The notes under the pieces were generated by a model. That model did no database searches. It was not told where the DNA came from and saw only the letters and a list, made by a program, of their open reading frames with translations. A DNA stretch of 64,000 nt from Kitasatospora sp. NBC_00315 (GTDB lineage: Bacteria; Actinomycetota; Actinomycetes; Streptomycetales; Streptomycetaceae), in assembly GCF_041435095.1 (NCBI RefSeq), contig NZ_CP108025.1, forward strand, positions 806,001 to 870,000, written 5' to 3'. Made by a program: the position numbers and the translations under genes. Of the stretch, positions 16,061-25,004 are shown piece by piece (positions within the stretch are counted from its first letter, which is position 1; the number at the start of each line of letters is the position of its first letter).

Positions 16061-18307
16061 TCAGTGCTGGTGGTTCTGCTGGACGGTGAGCAGCGCGAAG
16101 ATCCCGCCGAGCACGGGCCGCGCCTGGAAGCCGCTCTGGCGGTTGCTCACGGTGTCGTACCAGTCGGTGAACGGGGCCCGGGAGGGGGAGGTGTGCGCGA
16201 AGTCGTAGACGGCGCCCACCAGGTAGTCCCGGATCGGCTGGTCGTGCAGCCAGGCGGCGGTCCAGATCTCCCAGTCCGCCTTGGTGTAGGAGTGGCGGAC
16301 GTCCAGCGGGACTCCGTACTGGTTGACCTGGCCGAGGTACCAGGCCGCCTCCTCCGCGGCCACGGTCCGCGGGACCAGGCCGAGCCCGAGGAGGGTGTCC
16401 GGGTAGCCGTTGTACTTCAGGCTCCAGGTGCCGGGCTGGTCGTAGGCGAGCTTGAGGTGGTCGGCCGGGGCGTCCTGGGCCTTGCCGACCCACTGGCCGG
16501 CGTAGTCCTTCGCGACGGCGAGATAGCGGGCGGCGTCGGCGGAGTTCCCGGTGAGGGTGGCGATCTTGCTCATCGCACCGACCGCGGTGATGCCCTTGAG
16601 GGCGAGGTTGGCGCTGTGGCCGATGAAGCCGGTGAAGTCGTCGGTCTGGTTCTGGAAGCCCGGGTCCAGGGTGTTGTCGACCAGGTAGTCCGCCCACTGC
16701 TTGAGGATCGGGTAGTGCTGGGCTGCGAAGGCCCGGGCCGGGGCGCCGATCCGGTCCAGGTAGGCGGCCGTCATGATCAGCATGTTGGCCGACTCCTCGA
16801 TCGGCATGTCCTCCTCGTTGCCGTCGTTGTGGCCGGTCGCGTTGGGGTAGCCGGAGCCGAGGTCGTGGTGGGCGAAGGTCTTGGGCCAGCCGCCGTGCTC
16901 CGGGTAGTCGAAGGACGGCTCAAGGATGTAGCCGAGGTAGGCCGGGTCGGTGTAGAGGAAGGCCGGCATCGCCGGGTAGGTCACGTCGATGGTGGAGACG
17001 TTGCCGTCGCTGGAGATCTCCTTGAGGAACGCCCAGGGCGCGCCGCCCCGGCTGACCAGTTCGGTGCCGGCGTAGGCCTGGCGCAGCGAGAGGGCGCACA
17101 GTGCGGCGTACTTGGCGCCGCCGGCGTCGGTGGCCTCCTGGCGGACCTTTCGGTCGAAGGCCGCGGTCCGGCGCTGGGCGTCCTGGGCGTCGGTGTGGAA
17201 GAAGGCGGTCATCTGCTGCCAGGTGGGCCAGTACGTCTTCCAGAGGGCGGGCAGTTGCTGACCCAGGTAGTTGATCGCGATCTCCCGGACGTGCCCGACG
17301 GAGAGCACGACCGGGTCGATGGGCCTGCGTACGGTGCCGAGGTCGAAGTTGTAGGCGAACACGGGCCAGTTGTCGCTGATGGCGCGGGGCTGGCGGGTGT
17401 CGGAGGAGTTGGCGAGCGCGCCGGTGGTGATCGCGGCGGCGCGCACGTCCTTGTCGGGTCCGGTCTGCCAGGTCATGCCGGTGCGGTTGGTGGCGCTCCA
17501 GACCACGCTGCCCCAGGCCGCCATGTCGTTGACCTCCTGCAGCACCTTCGGCGTCGCGGGGGTGATCGCCAGCGAGGTGACGGAGCCGGTCTGCTGCTGG
17601 GCCCAGCCGATCGGGGTGTCGTCGTGCGCGTGGGCCCACTCGCCGGAGATGTCGAAGTAGACGCTGACCTTGTGATCGGCGCCGTCCGTGCTGCGGGCAC
17701 CGACCGTGAGGTACGAGAGCGGCATCGACTGGCGGCGCGGGTCGCCGGGCTCGACCGGCGAGAGGAAGGTCAGGGTGAGCTCGACGCCGCCCGCCTCCAG
17801 GACGTAGGTGGAGCGGGTCGCGGTGATCTCCAGCGAGCGCTGCGCCATGCCGCGCAGGGTCCGGTTCGGGATCTGCGGGTTGCCCATGACGATGAACGGG
17901 GTGCCGTCGATCCGGGCGAGGCCGGCCATCGCCGTGGTGCGGCCGGTCCAGAACGTGGGCCAGTTGCCGACCAGGTTGTCGGCCGGCAGCCAGGTGCTCA
18001 GGTACGGGGAGCGCACGGCGAGCGGGGTGGCCGGCGGCCGGATCGGGTCGAAGGCCGGGGCGAACGCCGCGGCCCGGCCGTCGGCGGCGCCCCGGGCGGG
18101 CGCGTCGGCGGGGCCGTCGGCGGGCGCGTCGGCGCGAGCGGTGCCGCTCTGGAGCAGGGAGGTCCCCGCGGCCGCCACGGCCGCCGTGGCGGACCAGCGC
18201 ACCAGGCTTCGCCGGCTGACCGAACCGGGGGCCGGCGTCCGGGGCTCGGACTGCCGGGCCGCGGCGGGGTCGGCGGACGGGGAGGCGGCTTCGTACCGAT
18301 CGGTCAT
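16061..18307 (-). CDS. Tat-exported glutaminase-A-like (DUF5127/DUF4965/DUF1793) protein
   Basis: Predicted 748-residue exported protein from ATG 18307 behind GGAGAGA. A twin-arginine signal (SVSRRSLVRWSATAAVAAAG) precedes an Ala/Asp/Pro-rich hinge. The mature part has a beta-sandwich-like N-domain (FDPIRPPATPLAVRSPYLSTWLPADNL) and a helical (alpha/alpha)6-type C-domain, with HHDLGSGYPNATGHNDGNEEDMPIEESANMLIM and YNGYPDTLLGLGLVP. This is the architecture of fungal GtaA glutaminase-like proteins. The biochemical role of bacterial members is poorly established, and an (alpha/alpha)6 domain beside a GH127 gene makes a glycosidase role plausible. It is transcribed divergently from a furanose-type ABC operon, probably leading a two-gene unit with GH127. 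Confidence 0.75.
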   Translation of the reverse strand: MTDRYEAASPSADPAAARQSEPRTPAPGSVSRRSLVRWSATAAVAAAGTSLLQSGTARADAPADGPADAPARGAADGRAAAFAPAFDPIRPPATPLAVRSPYLSTWLPADNLVGNWPTFWTGRTTAMAGLARIDGTPFIVMGNPQIPNRTLRGMAQRSLEITATRSTYVLEAGGVELTLTFLSPVEPGDPRRQSMPLSYLTVGARSTDGADHKVSVYFDISGEWAHAHDDTPIGWAQQQTGSVTSLAITPATPKVLQEVNDMAAWGSVVWSATNRTGMTWQTGPDKDVRAAAITTGALANSSDTRQPRAISDNWPVFAYNFDLGTVRRPIDPVVLSVGHVREIAINYLGQQLPALWKTYWPTWQQMTAFFHTDAQDAQRRTAAFDRKVRQEATDAGGAKYAALCALSLRQAYAGTELVSRGGAPWAFLKEISSDGNVSTIDVTYPAMPAFLYTDPAYLGYILEPSFDYPEHGGWPKTFAHHDLGSGYPNATGHNDGNEEDMPIEESANMLIMTAAYLDRIGAPARAFAAQHYPILKQWADYLVDNTLDPGFQNQTDDFTGFIGHSANLALKGITAVGAMSKIATLTGNSADAARYLAVAKDYAGQWVGKAQDAPADHLKLAYDQPGTWSLKYNGYPDTLLGLGLVPRTVAAEEAAWYLGQVNQYGVPLDVRHSYTKADWEIWTAAWLHDQPIRDYLVGAVYDFAHTSPSRAPFTDWYDTVSNRQSGFQARPVLGGIFALLTVQQNHQH

Positions 18308-18537
18308 CAGATCTCTCCTGGTGCATGGGACTGTGCGGGGGCCGGCAGCGGCCTGGACGGAACGCGGTCGGGCGCTCGGCCGGGGGCGGGGGTGGCGCGG
18401 CCGATCACGGTACGGCGGGGGCGAAGCGGCCGGGTGCGCACGGCCGGGGTACGTGACCTGGGCCGAAACGGCCGGCGGGGACCTGCCGGGACAGCCGGAG
18501 CGACTCGGCCGAGGTGGGGGCCGGGTCGGGTGAGCAC

Positions 18538-18566
18538 TATTCCAACGTTAGAAACGCTGCTGCCAA
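18538..18566 (-). promoter_or_regulatory. minus-strand promoter with AACGTT operator in its spacer
   Basis: On the minus strand TTGGCA (18561-18566) is 17-18 nt from GGAATA/GAATAG (18537-18543). The spacer contains the imperfect palindrome TTCCAACGTTAGAA (18540-18553, plus-strand reading). An AACGTT-centred palindrome is typical of LacI-family operators. It would drive the DUF4965-GH127 unit, leaving a 5' leader of over 200 nt. Inferred, not demonstrated. Confidence 0.5.
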
Positions 18567-18707
18567 CGGCATAAGAGCACGCGTCAGTGGCCCTGTCCAG
18601 GGCCCTGGCAGAAGTTCGCCCGAAACCGCCGCCGCCTTTGCCACCAAGCCCACAGGGGCCTTGAGGTCACGGTCAGGAAATGTTCCGGAAACCGGGAGAG
18701 CGATCTC

Positions 18708-18744
18708 TTGTCGCACTCCGCCGGGGTGTGTATAACGTTGTAAA
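18708..18744 (+). promoter_or_regulatory. ABC operon promoter with AACGTT operator over the -10
   Basis: TTGTCG (18708-18713) and TATAAC (18731-18736) are exactly 17 nt apart, a good HrdB-type promoter. The -10 overlaps TATAACGTTGTA (18731-18742), a second AACGTT-centred imperfect palindrome. Binding by the LacI protein encoded at 23930 would block this promoter. The rest of the 18308-18963 gap holds no supported gene. Confidence 0.6.
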
Positions 18745-18963
18745 CGCCAGGGCGGCCCGACCTCCCGAAGCCGGCACCGACGCCCTCCCGGCGCCGGGCC
18801 GCGCATCTCGGTCAGGCCGTCGGCCCAGGTCAACCGCGTTCCACCCGACGCGTGCACCCGACGCGCACCAGTCGTACGGACCACGGCCGACACCGGACGT
18901 CCGCCCGACCCCTCAAGACGATGAACCGCACGGCGGTCCCCACCGCCGCCCCCAAGGAGTGTC

Positions 18964-20067
18964 GTGAGCATGACCATTCGCAGATCTCGCACCCTCACCG
19001 CCGCCTGCCTGCTCACCGTGGCGGCCGCCCTCACCGCCTCCGGCTGCGCCAAGCAGGAGTCCTCCACCTCGGCCGGCGGCAACTCCAGCGCCGGCGCCCA
19101 GGTGGTCGCCTCGCCGAGTGCCGCCGCCGGCGACGCCGCCGCGGGCAGCGGCTGCACCCTGCAGAGCTACGGCGCCACCAAGATCGACCTCAAGGACGCC
19201 GTCGTCGGCTTCTCGCAGTCCGAGAAGGAGGCGAACCCGTTCCGGATCGCCGAGACCCAGTCCATCAAGGACGAGGCCGCCAAGCTCGGCGTCAAGAAGC
19301 TCCTCACCACCAACGCGCAGTCGCAGCTCCCGAAGCAGATCAGCGACATCCAGGACATGCTCAACCAGGGCGCGCAGCTGCTCATCATCGCGCCGCTCAA
19401 CTCGGACGGCCTGGAGCCGGCCCTGCAGGCGGCCGCCGCCAAGCACGTCCCGGTCATCACCATCGACCGCAAGCTCAACGCCACCGCCTGCAAGGACTAC
19501 CTCACCTTCATCGGCTCCAACTTCGTCGAGCAGGGCAAGCGCGCCGCCGACGCCCTGGCCAAGGCGACCGGTGGCACCGGCAAGGTCGCCGTCCTGCTCG
19601 GCACCTCGGGCAACGGCGTCACCACCGACCGCACCAAGGGCTTCGTCGACGAGATCGCCGCCACCGCCCCCGGGCTGGAGATCGTCGCCCAGCAGACCGG
19701 CGAGTTCGCCCGCGACAAGGGGCAGCAGGTGACCGAGCAGCTGCTCCAGGCGCACCCCGAGATCACCGCGATCTACGCGGAGAACGACGAGATGGGCCTG
19801 GGCGCCGTCACCGCCGTCAAGGGCGCCGGCAAGAAGCCCGGCAGCGACATCAAGATCGTCTCGGTCGACGGCACCCGCAACGCCGTCCAGTCGCTGGCGA
19901 ACGGCGAGTACAACGGCGTGATCGAGTCCAACCCCCGCTTCGGGCCGCTCGCCTTCGCGACCGCGCAGAAGTTCTTCGGTGGCGAGGGCATCGCGGAGAA
20001 CGTGATCATCTCGGACCGCGCCTACGACGCGGACAACGCCAAGTCCTCGCTCGACGGCGCCTACTGA
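18964..20067 (+). CDS. sugar ABC transporter substrate-binding lipoprotein (YtfQ-like, furanose type)
   Basis: Predicted 367-residue lipoprotein starting at GTG 18964 (ATG 18970 is an alternative; AAGGAG lies at 18954-18959). The signal peptide ends in lipobox LTASGC, with Cys28 as the lipidation site. The mature protein is a periplasmic-binding-protein type I fold. VVGFSQSEKEANPFRIAETQSIKDEA, DIQDMLNQGAQLLIIAPLNSDGLEP, PVITIDRKLN and IYAENDEMGLGAVTAVKGAG match the Escherichia coli galactofuranose binder YtfQ more closely than ribose binders, as judged by eye. It is the first gene of an SBP-ATPase-permease-permease operon, the same order as ytfQ-ytfR-ytfT-yjfF. The likely ligand is a furanose sugar such as arabinofuranose or galactofuranose. 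Confidence 0.88.
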   Translation: MSMTIRRSRTLTAACLLTVAAALTASGCAKQESSTSAGGNSSAGAQVVASPSAAAGDAAAGSGCTLQSYGATKIDLKDAVVGFSQSEKEANPFRIAETQSIKDEAAKLGVKKLLTTNAQSQLPKQISDIQDMLNQGAQLLIIAPLNSDGLEPALQAAAAKHVPVITIDRKLNATACKDYLTFIGSNFVEQGKRAADALAKATGGTGKVAVLLGTSGNGVTTDRTKGFVDEIAATAPGLEIVAQQTGEFARDKGQQVTEQLLQAHPEITAIYAENDEMGLGAVTAVKGAGKKPGSDIKIVSVDGTRNAVQSLANGEYNGVIESNPRFGPLAFATAQKFFGGEGIAENVIISDRAYDADNAKSSLDGAY

Positions 20068-20165
20068 CGGACGTCCGTTCCCTGCGCCGGGCCGTCCACG
20101 CCGCGTTCCCCGGACGGCCCGGCCCCGCTCCCCCGAACCCCGCCCAACCCCGGAAGGCCATCACC

Positions 20166-21827
20166 ATGGCACCACCCCAAGCCGCCCCGGCAGCGTCCGC
20201 ACCCGCGGCCACCGAAGCGCCGCCCGTCCTGGAGGCCGTCGGCGTCAGCAAACGCTTCCCCGGCGTGGTGGCCCTCGACGACGTGTCGTTCACCCTGCGC
20301 GCCGGCGAGATCCACGCCCTGGTCGGCGAGAACGGCGCCGGCAAGTCGACGCTGATCAAGGTCCTGACCGGCGTGCACCGCCCCGACGGCGGTGAACTGC
20401 GGCTCGGTGGCGAGCCGGTGTCCTTCGGCCGCCCGTTCGAGGCGCAGCAGGCCGGCGTCGCCACCATCTACCAGGAGGTCAACCTCGTCCCCCTGATGAG
20501 CGTGGCCCGCAACATCTTCCTCGGCCGGGAGCCGAAGACCCGGCTGGGCCTGATCGACTTCACCCGGATGCACCGGGAGGCGGCCGAGCTGCTGACCGGG
20601 CTCGGGGTCACCGCCGACGTCCGGCGCCCGCTGGAGACGCTCGGCGTCGGGACCCAGCAGATGGTGGCGCTGGCCCGGGCGGTCTCGGTCAAGGCCCGCG
20701 TGGTGGTCATGGACGAACCGACCTCCTCGCTGGAACCCCGGGAGGTGGAGACGCTCTTCCGGGTGATCGGCGAGCTGCACGGGCGCGGGATCGCCGTGGT
20801 CTACGTCAGCCACCGGATGGACGAGCTGTACCGGATCTGCGAGCGCGTCACCGTGTTGCGGGACGGCCGGCTGGTGCACACCGGGCCGCTGGCCGAGCTG
20901 GACCGGATGCAGCTGGTCTCGCTGATGCTCGGCCGCGAGCTCACCGAGGTGCGCCGCGACGGTGTCACCGCGTTCGCGGGGGGCCACCACGCCGAGCGGG
21001 AGCCGGTGCTGACGGCCACCGGTCTGACCCGTACCCACGAGCTGCACGGGATCGACCTGGCGCTGCGGCCCGGCGAGGTGCTGGGGCTCGGCGGCCTGCT
21101 GGGATCCGGCCGCAGTGAGACCGCCAAGGCGCTGGCCGGGGCGCTGGCCCTGGACGGCGGCGAGATCACGGTGGCCGGCCGCAGGTTGCGCCGGCCCAGT
21201 CCGGCGGCGGCGATCCGGGCGGGCATCAGCCTGCTGCCGGAGGACCGCAAGGCGGAGGGCATCGTCCCCGGGCTGTCGGTGCGCGAGAACATCGTGCTGG
21301 CCGCCATGCCCCGGCTCTCCCGGTTCGGTGTGGTCTCGCGCCGCAAGCAGGACCGGATCGTGGACATCTTCATGAAGCGGCTGCGGATCAAGGCGGCCGG
21401 TCCCGAGCAGAAGGTCGGCGAGCTCTCCGGCGGCAACCAGCAGAAGGTGCTGCTGGCCCGCTGGCTGTGCCTGGAGCCCAAGGTGCTGCTGCTGGACGAG
21501 CCCACCCGGGGCATCGACGTCGGTGCCAAGGCCGAGGTCCAGGCCCTGATCGACGAACTCGCCCAGGAGGGACTGGCCGTGCTGCTGATCTCCTCGGACA
21601 TCGAGGAGCTGATCGAGGGCGCCGACCGGCTCCTGGTGCTGCGCGGCGGCGCGGTCGCCGGCGAGCTGACCGGTGAGCGGGTGACCGAGGAGGACCTGCT
21701 GGCCGTCCTCGCGGACCACGCCCCCGCCGCCCCCGCCGCCCACTCCCCGAGTGCCCCCGCCACCGTCGCCACCCACTCCCCCGCTTCCGGCTCCACCGCC
21801 CCCGACGGCCAGGACGGCCCGCGATGA
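20166..21827 (+). CDS. sugar ABC transporter ATPase, double nucleotide-binding domain (YtfR-like)
   Basis: Predicted 553-residue cytosolic ATPase from ATG 20166 behind GGAAGG. It is a fusion of two ABC domains typical of the ribose/galactose/furanose class. The N-terminal Walker A GENGAGKST is at residues 54-62, with an MDEPTSSLEP Walker B. The C-terminal half has a degenerate P-loop (LLGSGRSE), LSGGNQQKVLLARWL and LLDEPTRGIDVG. An Ala/Pro/His-rich tail of about 40 residues follows the second domain and may be disordered. The stop overlaps the next start by ATGA (21824-21827), indicating translational coupling. Confidence 0.92.
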   Translation: MAPPQAAPAASAPAATEAPPVLEAVGVSKRFPGVVALDDVSFTLRAGEIHALVGENGAGKSTLIKVLTGVHRPDGGELRLGGEPVSFGRPFEAQQAGVATIYQEVNLVPLMSVARNIFLGREPKTRLGLIDFTRMHREAAELLTGLGVTADVRRPLETLGVGTQQMVALARAVSVKARVVVMDEPTSSLEPREVETLFRVIGELHGRGIAVVYVSHRMDELYRICERVTVLRDGRLVHTGPLAELDRMQLVSLMLGRELTEVRRDGVTAFAGGHHAEREPVLTATGLTRTHELHGIDLALRPGEVLGLGGLLGSGRSETAKALAGALALDGGEITVAGRRLRRPSPAAAIRAGISLLPEDRKAEGIVPGLSVRENIVLAAMPRLSRFGVVSRRKQDRIVDIFMKRLRIKAAGPEQKVGELSGGNQQKVLLARWLCLEPKVLLLDEPTRGIDVGAKAEVQALIDELAQEGLAVLLISSDIEELIEGADRLLVLRGGAVAGELTGERVTEEDLLAVLADHAPAAPAAHSPSAPATVATHSPASGSTAPDGQDGPR

Positions 21828-22795
21828 CCCACGCTCCCCTCTCCCTGCCCCGGACGGCTCCGGTCCGACCGGACGTCACCCGGCTGCTGCAGCAGTACGG
21901 CGTCTACCTCGCCGTGGCCGTGCTGCTGCTGTTCAACGCGCTCTTCACCGAGCACTTCCTGACCGTCGCCAACCTGCGCACGCAGCTCGTCCAGGTCGCC
22001 CCGGTCGTCATCGTGGCGCTCGGCATGGCGCTGGTGATCGGCACCGAGGGTGTCGACCTGTCGGTCGGCTCGACCATGGCGCTGGCCGGCTCGCTGCTGC
22101 CGCTCTACCTGGGGTACGGCCTGGTGCCGGCCCTGTTGGTGGCCCTGCTCGCCGGTGTGCTGGTCGGCCTGGTCAACGGCTCGCTGGTCTCCCTGGTCGG
22201 GCTCCAGCCGATCGTGGCCACGCTGGCGCTGTTCGTCGGCGGCCGGGGCCTGGCCCTGGTGATCGCCGACGGGCGCCTCAAGCAGATCGAGAACACCGAT
22301 CTGCTCGGGCTCGGCACCGACGACGTCCTGGGCGTCCCGGTGGTCGTGCTGATCGCCGGGGTGCTCGCGCTCGCCGTCGCGTTCCTCGTGCAACGCACCA
22401 CCTTCGGGCGGCAGTTGGTCGCGGTCGGCGGCAACCGGGCGGCCGCGGCGCTGGCCGGACTGCCGGTACGCCGGGTGCTGATCGGGGTGTACGTGCTGTG
22501 CGGCGTGCTCGCCGCGCTGGCCGGTGTGCTGGCGACCGCCCGGCTGACCGCGAGCGATCCGTCCGCGCTCGGCAACCTGATGGAACTCTCCGCGATCACC
22601 GCCGTGGTGGTCGGCGGCACCCCGCTCACCGGCGGATCGATCCGGGTACTGGGCACGGTGACCGGCGCGCTGCTGATGCAGCTGCTGCACGCCACCCTGG
22701 TCAGCCACAACCTGCACGACTCCACCGCCCAGATGGCGCAGGCCGCCATCATCCTCGTCGCCGTCTATGTCGCCCGGGAGCGTCGATCCCGATGA
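21824..22795 (+). CDS. sugar ABC transporter permease 1 (YtfT-like)
   Basis: Predicted 323-residue integral membrane permease of the BPD_transp_2/AraH-RbsC family. Hydrophobic segments run from LAVAVLLLFNALF through the C-terminal AQAAIILVAVYVA. The family loop VIVALGMALVIGTEGVDLSVGSTMALAG and AITAVVVGGTPLTGGSIRVLGTVTGALLMQLLH are both present. The start overlaps the ATPase stop and its own stop overlaps the next permease start (ATGA at 22792-22795). The two permeases probably form a heterodimer, as in YtfT-YjfF. Confidence 0.92.
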   Translation: MTHAPLSLPRTAPVRPDVTRLLQQYGVYLAVAVLLLFNALFTEHFLTVANLRTQLVQVAPVVIVALGMALVIGTEGVDLSVGSTMALAGSLLPLYLGYGLVPALLVALLAGVLVGLVNGSLVSLVGLQPIVATLALFVGGRGLALVIADGRLKQIENTDLLGLGTDDVLGVPVVVLIAGVLALAVAFLVQRTTFGRQLVAVGGNRAAAALAGLPVRRVLIGVYVLCGVLAALAGVLATARLTASDPSALGNLMELSAITAVVVGGTPLTGGSIRVLGTVTGALLMQLLHATLVSHNLHDSTAQMAQAAIILVAVYVARERRSR

Positions 22796-23805
22796 ACCTG
22801 ATCTCCACCGCCTCCACCGCCTCCACCCCACGGGCGGGCGCACTGCCCGCCGGTTCCGTCACCCGGGCCGCCGCCCTGCTGCGCCGTCAGGGCGTGCTGG
22901 CCGTACTGCTGCTGGTCGTCGTGGTCTCCTCGTTCGTCTTCCCGGCCTTCGCCAGCCTGGACAACGCCCGGGGCATCACCGTGCAGGTCTCGTTCCTGTC
23001 CATCGTCGCCCTCGGTATGACCATGGTGATCATCACCGGCGGCATCGACCTCTCGGTCGGCTCGGTCTTCGCACTCGGCGGCGTGCTGGCCGCCTGGGCC
23101 TCCCAGTGGGGCGCCGTACCGGCGCTGTTGGTACCGCTCGTGGTCTGCGGCGCGATCGGCGCGGTCAACGGCCTGCTGGTGGCGAAGGCCGGGATGGCTC
23201 CGTTCATCGTGACGCTGGCCTCCCTGCTCGCCGCCCGCGGCCTGCTGCTGGCGCTGACCCACGAGGGCGGCACGACCTACCTCGTCCCGCACGGCTCGCT
23301 GTTCGCCGAGCTCGGCCAGGGCACCGTCGGCGGCTTCGGCTACCCCGTCCTGTTCGCCCTGGCGCTGTTCGGGGTCGGCGCTCTGGTGCTGCAGCGCACC
23401 TCGCTGGGGCAGACCATGTTCGCCGTCGGCGGCAGCGCCGACGCGGCCACCCTGATGGGTCTGCCGGTGGCCCGCACCAAGGTCCTGGTGTACGTGCTGA
23501 GCGGTCTGCTGGCCGGTCTGGCCGGCGCGCTGAACGCGGCGCGGCTGTCCTCCGGCGTGACCATCATCGGCGTGGGCATGGAGCTGGACGCGATCTCCGC
23601 CGTCGTGATCGGCGGCACGCTGCTGGTCGGCGGCGCCGGATCGATCTCCGGCACCCTGTGGGGCGTACTGCTGCTGGCCGTGATCCAGAACCTGATCAAC
23701 CAGATCGGCTCGCTCAACTCCTCGTACCAGTCGGTGGTCAGCGGCGGATTCCTGATCCTGGTCGTGGTCACCCAGCGCTATCTCTCGAAGGTCCGCCGGA
23801 CCTGA
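22792..23805 (+). CDS. sugar ABC transporter permease 2 (YjfF-like)
   Basis: Predicted 337-residue membrane permease starting at ATG 22792, coupled to the previous gene by a 4-bp overlap. It contains IVALGMTMVIITGGIDLSVGSVFALGG and LDAISAVVIGGTLLVGGAGSISGTLWGVLLLAVIQNLINQ, the signatures of RbsC/YjfF-class permeases. It is related to, but clearly diverged from, the first permease, consistent with a heterodimeric channel. The LacI gene follows after 124 bp. Confidence 0.92.
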   Translation: MNLISTASTASTPRAGALPAGSVTRAAALLRRQGVLAVLLLVVVVSSFVFPAFASLDNARGITVQVSFLSIVALGMTMVIITGGIDLSVGSVFALGGVLAAWASQWGAVPALLVPLVVCGAIGAVNGLLVAKAGMAPFIVTLASLLAARGLLLALTHEGGTTYLVPHGSLFAELGQGTVGGFGYPVLFALALFGVGALVLQRTSLGQTMFAVGGSADAATLMGLPVARTKVLVYVLSGLLAGLAGALNAARLSSGVTIIGVGMELDAISAVVIGGTLLVGGAGSISGTLWGVLLLAVIQNLINQIGSLNSSYQSVVSGGFLILVVVTQRYLSKVRRT

Positions 23806-23929
23806 GCCCGCCCGGCCCCGGGCGAACACGCCCGGCCCCGGTCCCGGATGTCACCGTCCGCGGGGCCGAAGGGCCACACTGGGGCCGGGCACCGCCGCGC
23901 CGAAACGGCCGGCCGAAGGAAGGAAATCC

Positions 23930-24943
23930 GTGGGCGCCAGCCTCAAGGACGTCGCGCAGCTCGCGGGCGTATCGGTCAAGACCGTCTCGAACGTGGTGAA
24001 CAACTACCCGCACGTCACACCCGCGATGCGGGAGCGGGTCCAGGCGGCGATCGACGAGCTCGGCTACCGGCCCAATCTGATCGCCCGCCACCTGCGCAAG
24101 GGGCGGACCGGCATCATCGCGCTGGCCGTGCCCGAGCTCGGCAACCCGTACTTCGCCGAACTGGCGGGCGCCGTGATCGACGCGGCCGCCCGCCACGACT
24201 ACACGGTCCTGCTGGACCACACCGGTGGCCGGCGGGAGAAGGAGGTGCTCGTCTCCCAGGGCTTCCGGGCCCACGTCATCGACGGACTGATCCTCAGCCC
24301 GATCGAGCTGGAGGCGGAGGACCTGCTCGGCCGCTCCGAGGACGCGCCGCTGGTCCTGCTAGGCGAGCGGGAGTACGACGCGCCGTACGACCAGATCGCC
24401 ATCGACAACGTGGCCGCCGCCCGCAGCGCGGTGCGTCACCTCACCGGCCTCGGGCACCGGCGGATCGCCTTTCTGGGCGCCCGCCGGGAGAGCGCCCGGC
24501 GCCCCGCCCACCTGCGGTTGCGCGGCTGGCGGGAGGAGCTGACGGCGGCCGGGCTGCCCTGCGACGACTCCCTGGTCGCGGCGACCGACGGTTACGGCCG
24601 GGTGGACGGCGCCGCCGCGATGAACGCCGTGCTGGACCGCGGCGAGCGGCCCGACGCCGTGTTCGCGTACAACGACCTGGTCGCGCTGGGCGCGATGCGG
24701 GTGCTGACCGAGCGCCGGCTGAGAGTGCCGCAGGACATCTCGGTGGTCGGCTTCGACGACATCGAGGAGGGCCGCTTCTCGCCGGTCGCCCTCACCACGG
24801 TCTCACCCGACAAGCAGGCCATCGCCAGACTCGCCGTCCAGCGCGTCGTCGCCCGGCTCGCCGGCGCCGACGGACTGGAGCCCGAGCACATCCAGCCCGG
24901 CTACACGCTGACGGTCCGGGAGTCGACCGCCCGCCGCACCTGA
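23930..24943 (+). CDS. LacI-family transcriptional regulator of the sugar operon
   Basis: Predicted 337-residue repressor. GTG 23930 follows GAAGGAAGGA. The N-terminus is a canonical LacI helix-turn-helix (SLKDVAQLAGVSVKTVSNVVNN, then a YRPN hinge-helix segment near residue 47). An effector-binding domain of the PBP1 type follows (IIALAVPELGNPYFAELAGAVIDAA...VFAYNDLVALGAMRVL...VVGFDDIEEGRFSPVALTTV). It lies at the end of the transporter operon. Two AACGTT-centred palindromes in the divergent promoter region (18540-18553, 18731-18742) are the natural candidates for its operators, and the inducer would be the imported furanose. This link is inference from position and motif type. Confidence 0.93.
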   Translation: MGASLKDVAQLAGVSVKTVSNVVNNYPHVTPAMRERVQAAIDELGYRPNLIARHLRKGRTGIIALAVPELGNPYFAELAGAVIDAAARHDYTVLLDHTGGRREKEVLVSQGFRAHVIDGLILSPIELEAEDLLGRSEDAPLVLLGEREYDAPYDQIAIDNVAAARSAVRHLTGLGHRRIAFLGARRESARRPAHLRLRGWREELTAAGLPCDDSLVAATDGYGRVDGAAAMNAVLDRGERPDAVFAYNDLVALGAMRVLTERRLRVPQDISVVGFDDIEEGRFSPVALTTVSPDKQAIARLAVQRVVARLAGADGLEPEHIQPGYTLTVRESTARRT

Positions 24944-25004
24944 CCCGCACCGCAACCGACCGCCCGCCGCCGCCCGGCGCGCCGCACCTCCCCGAGGACT
25001 GACG

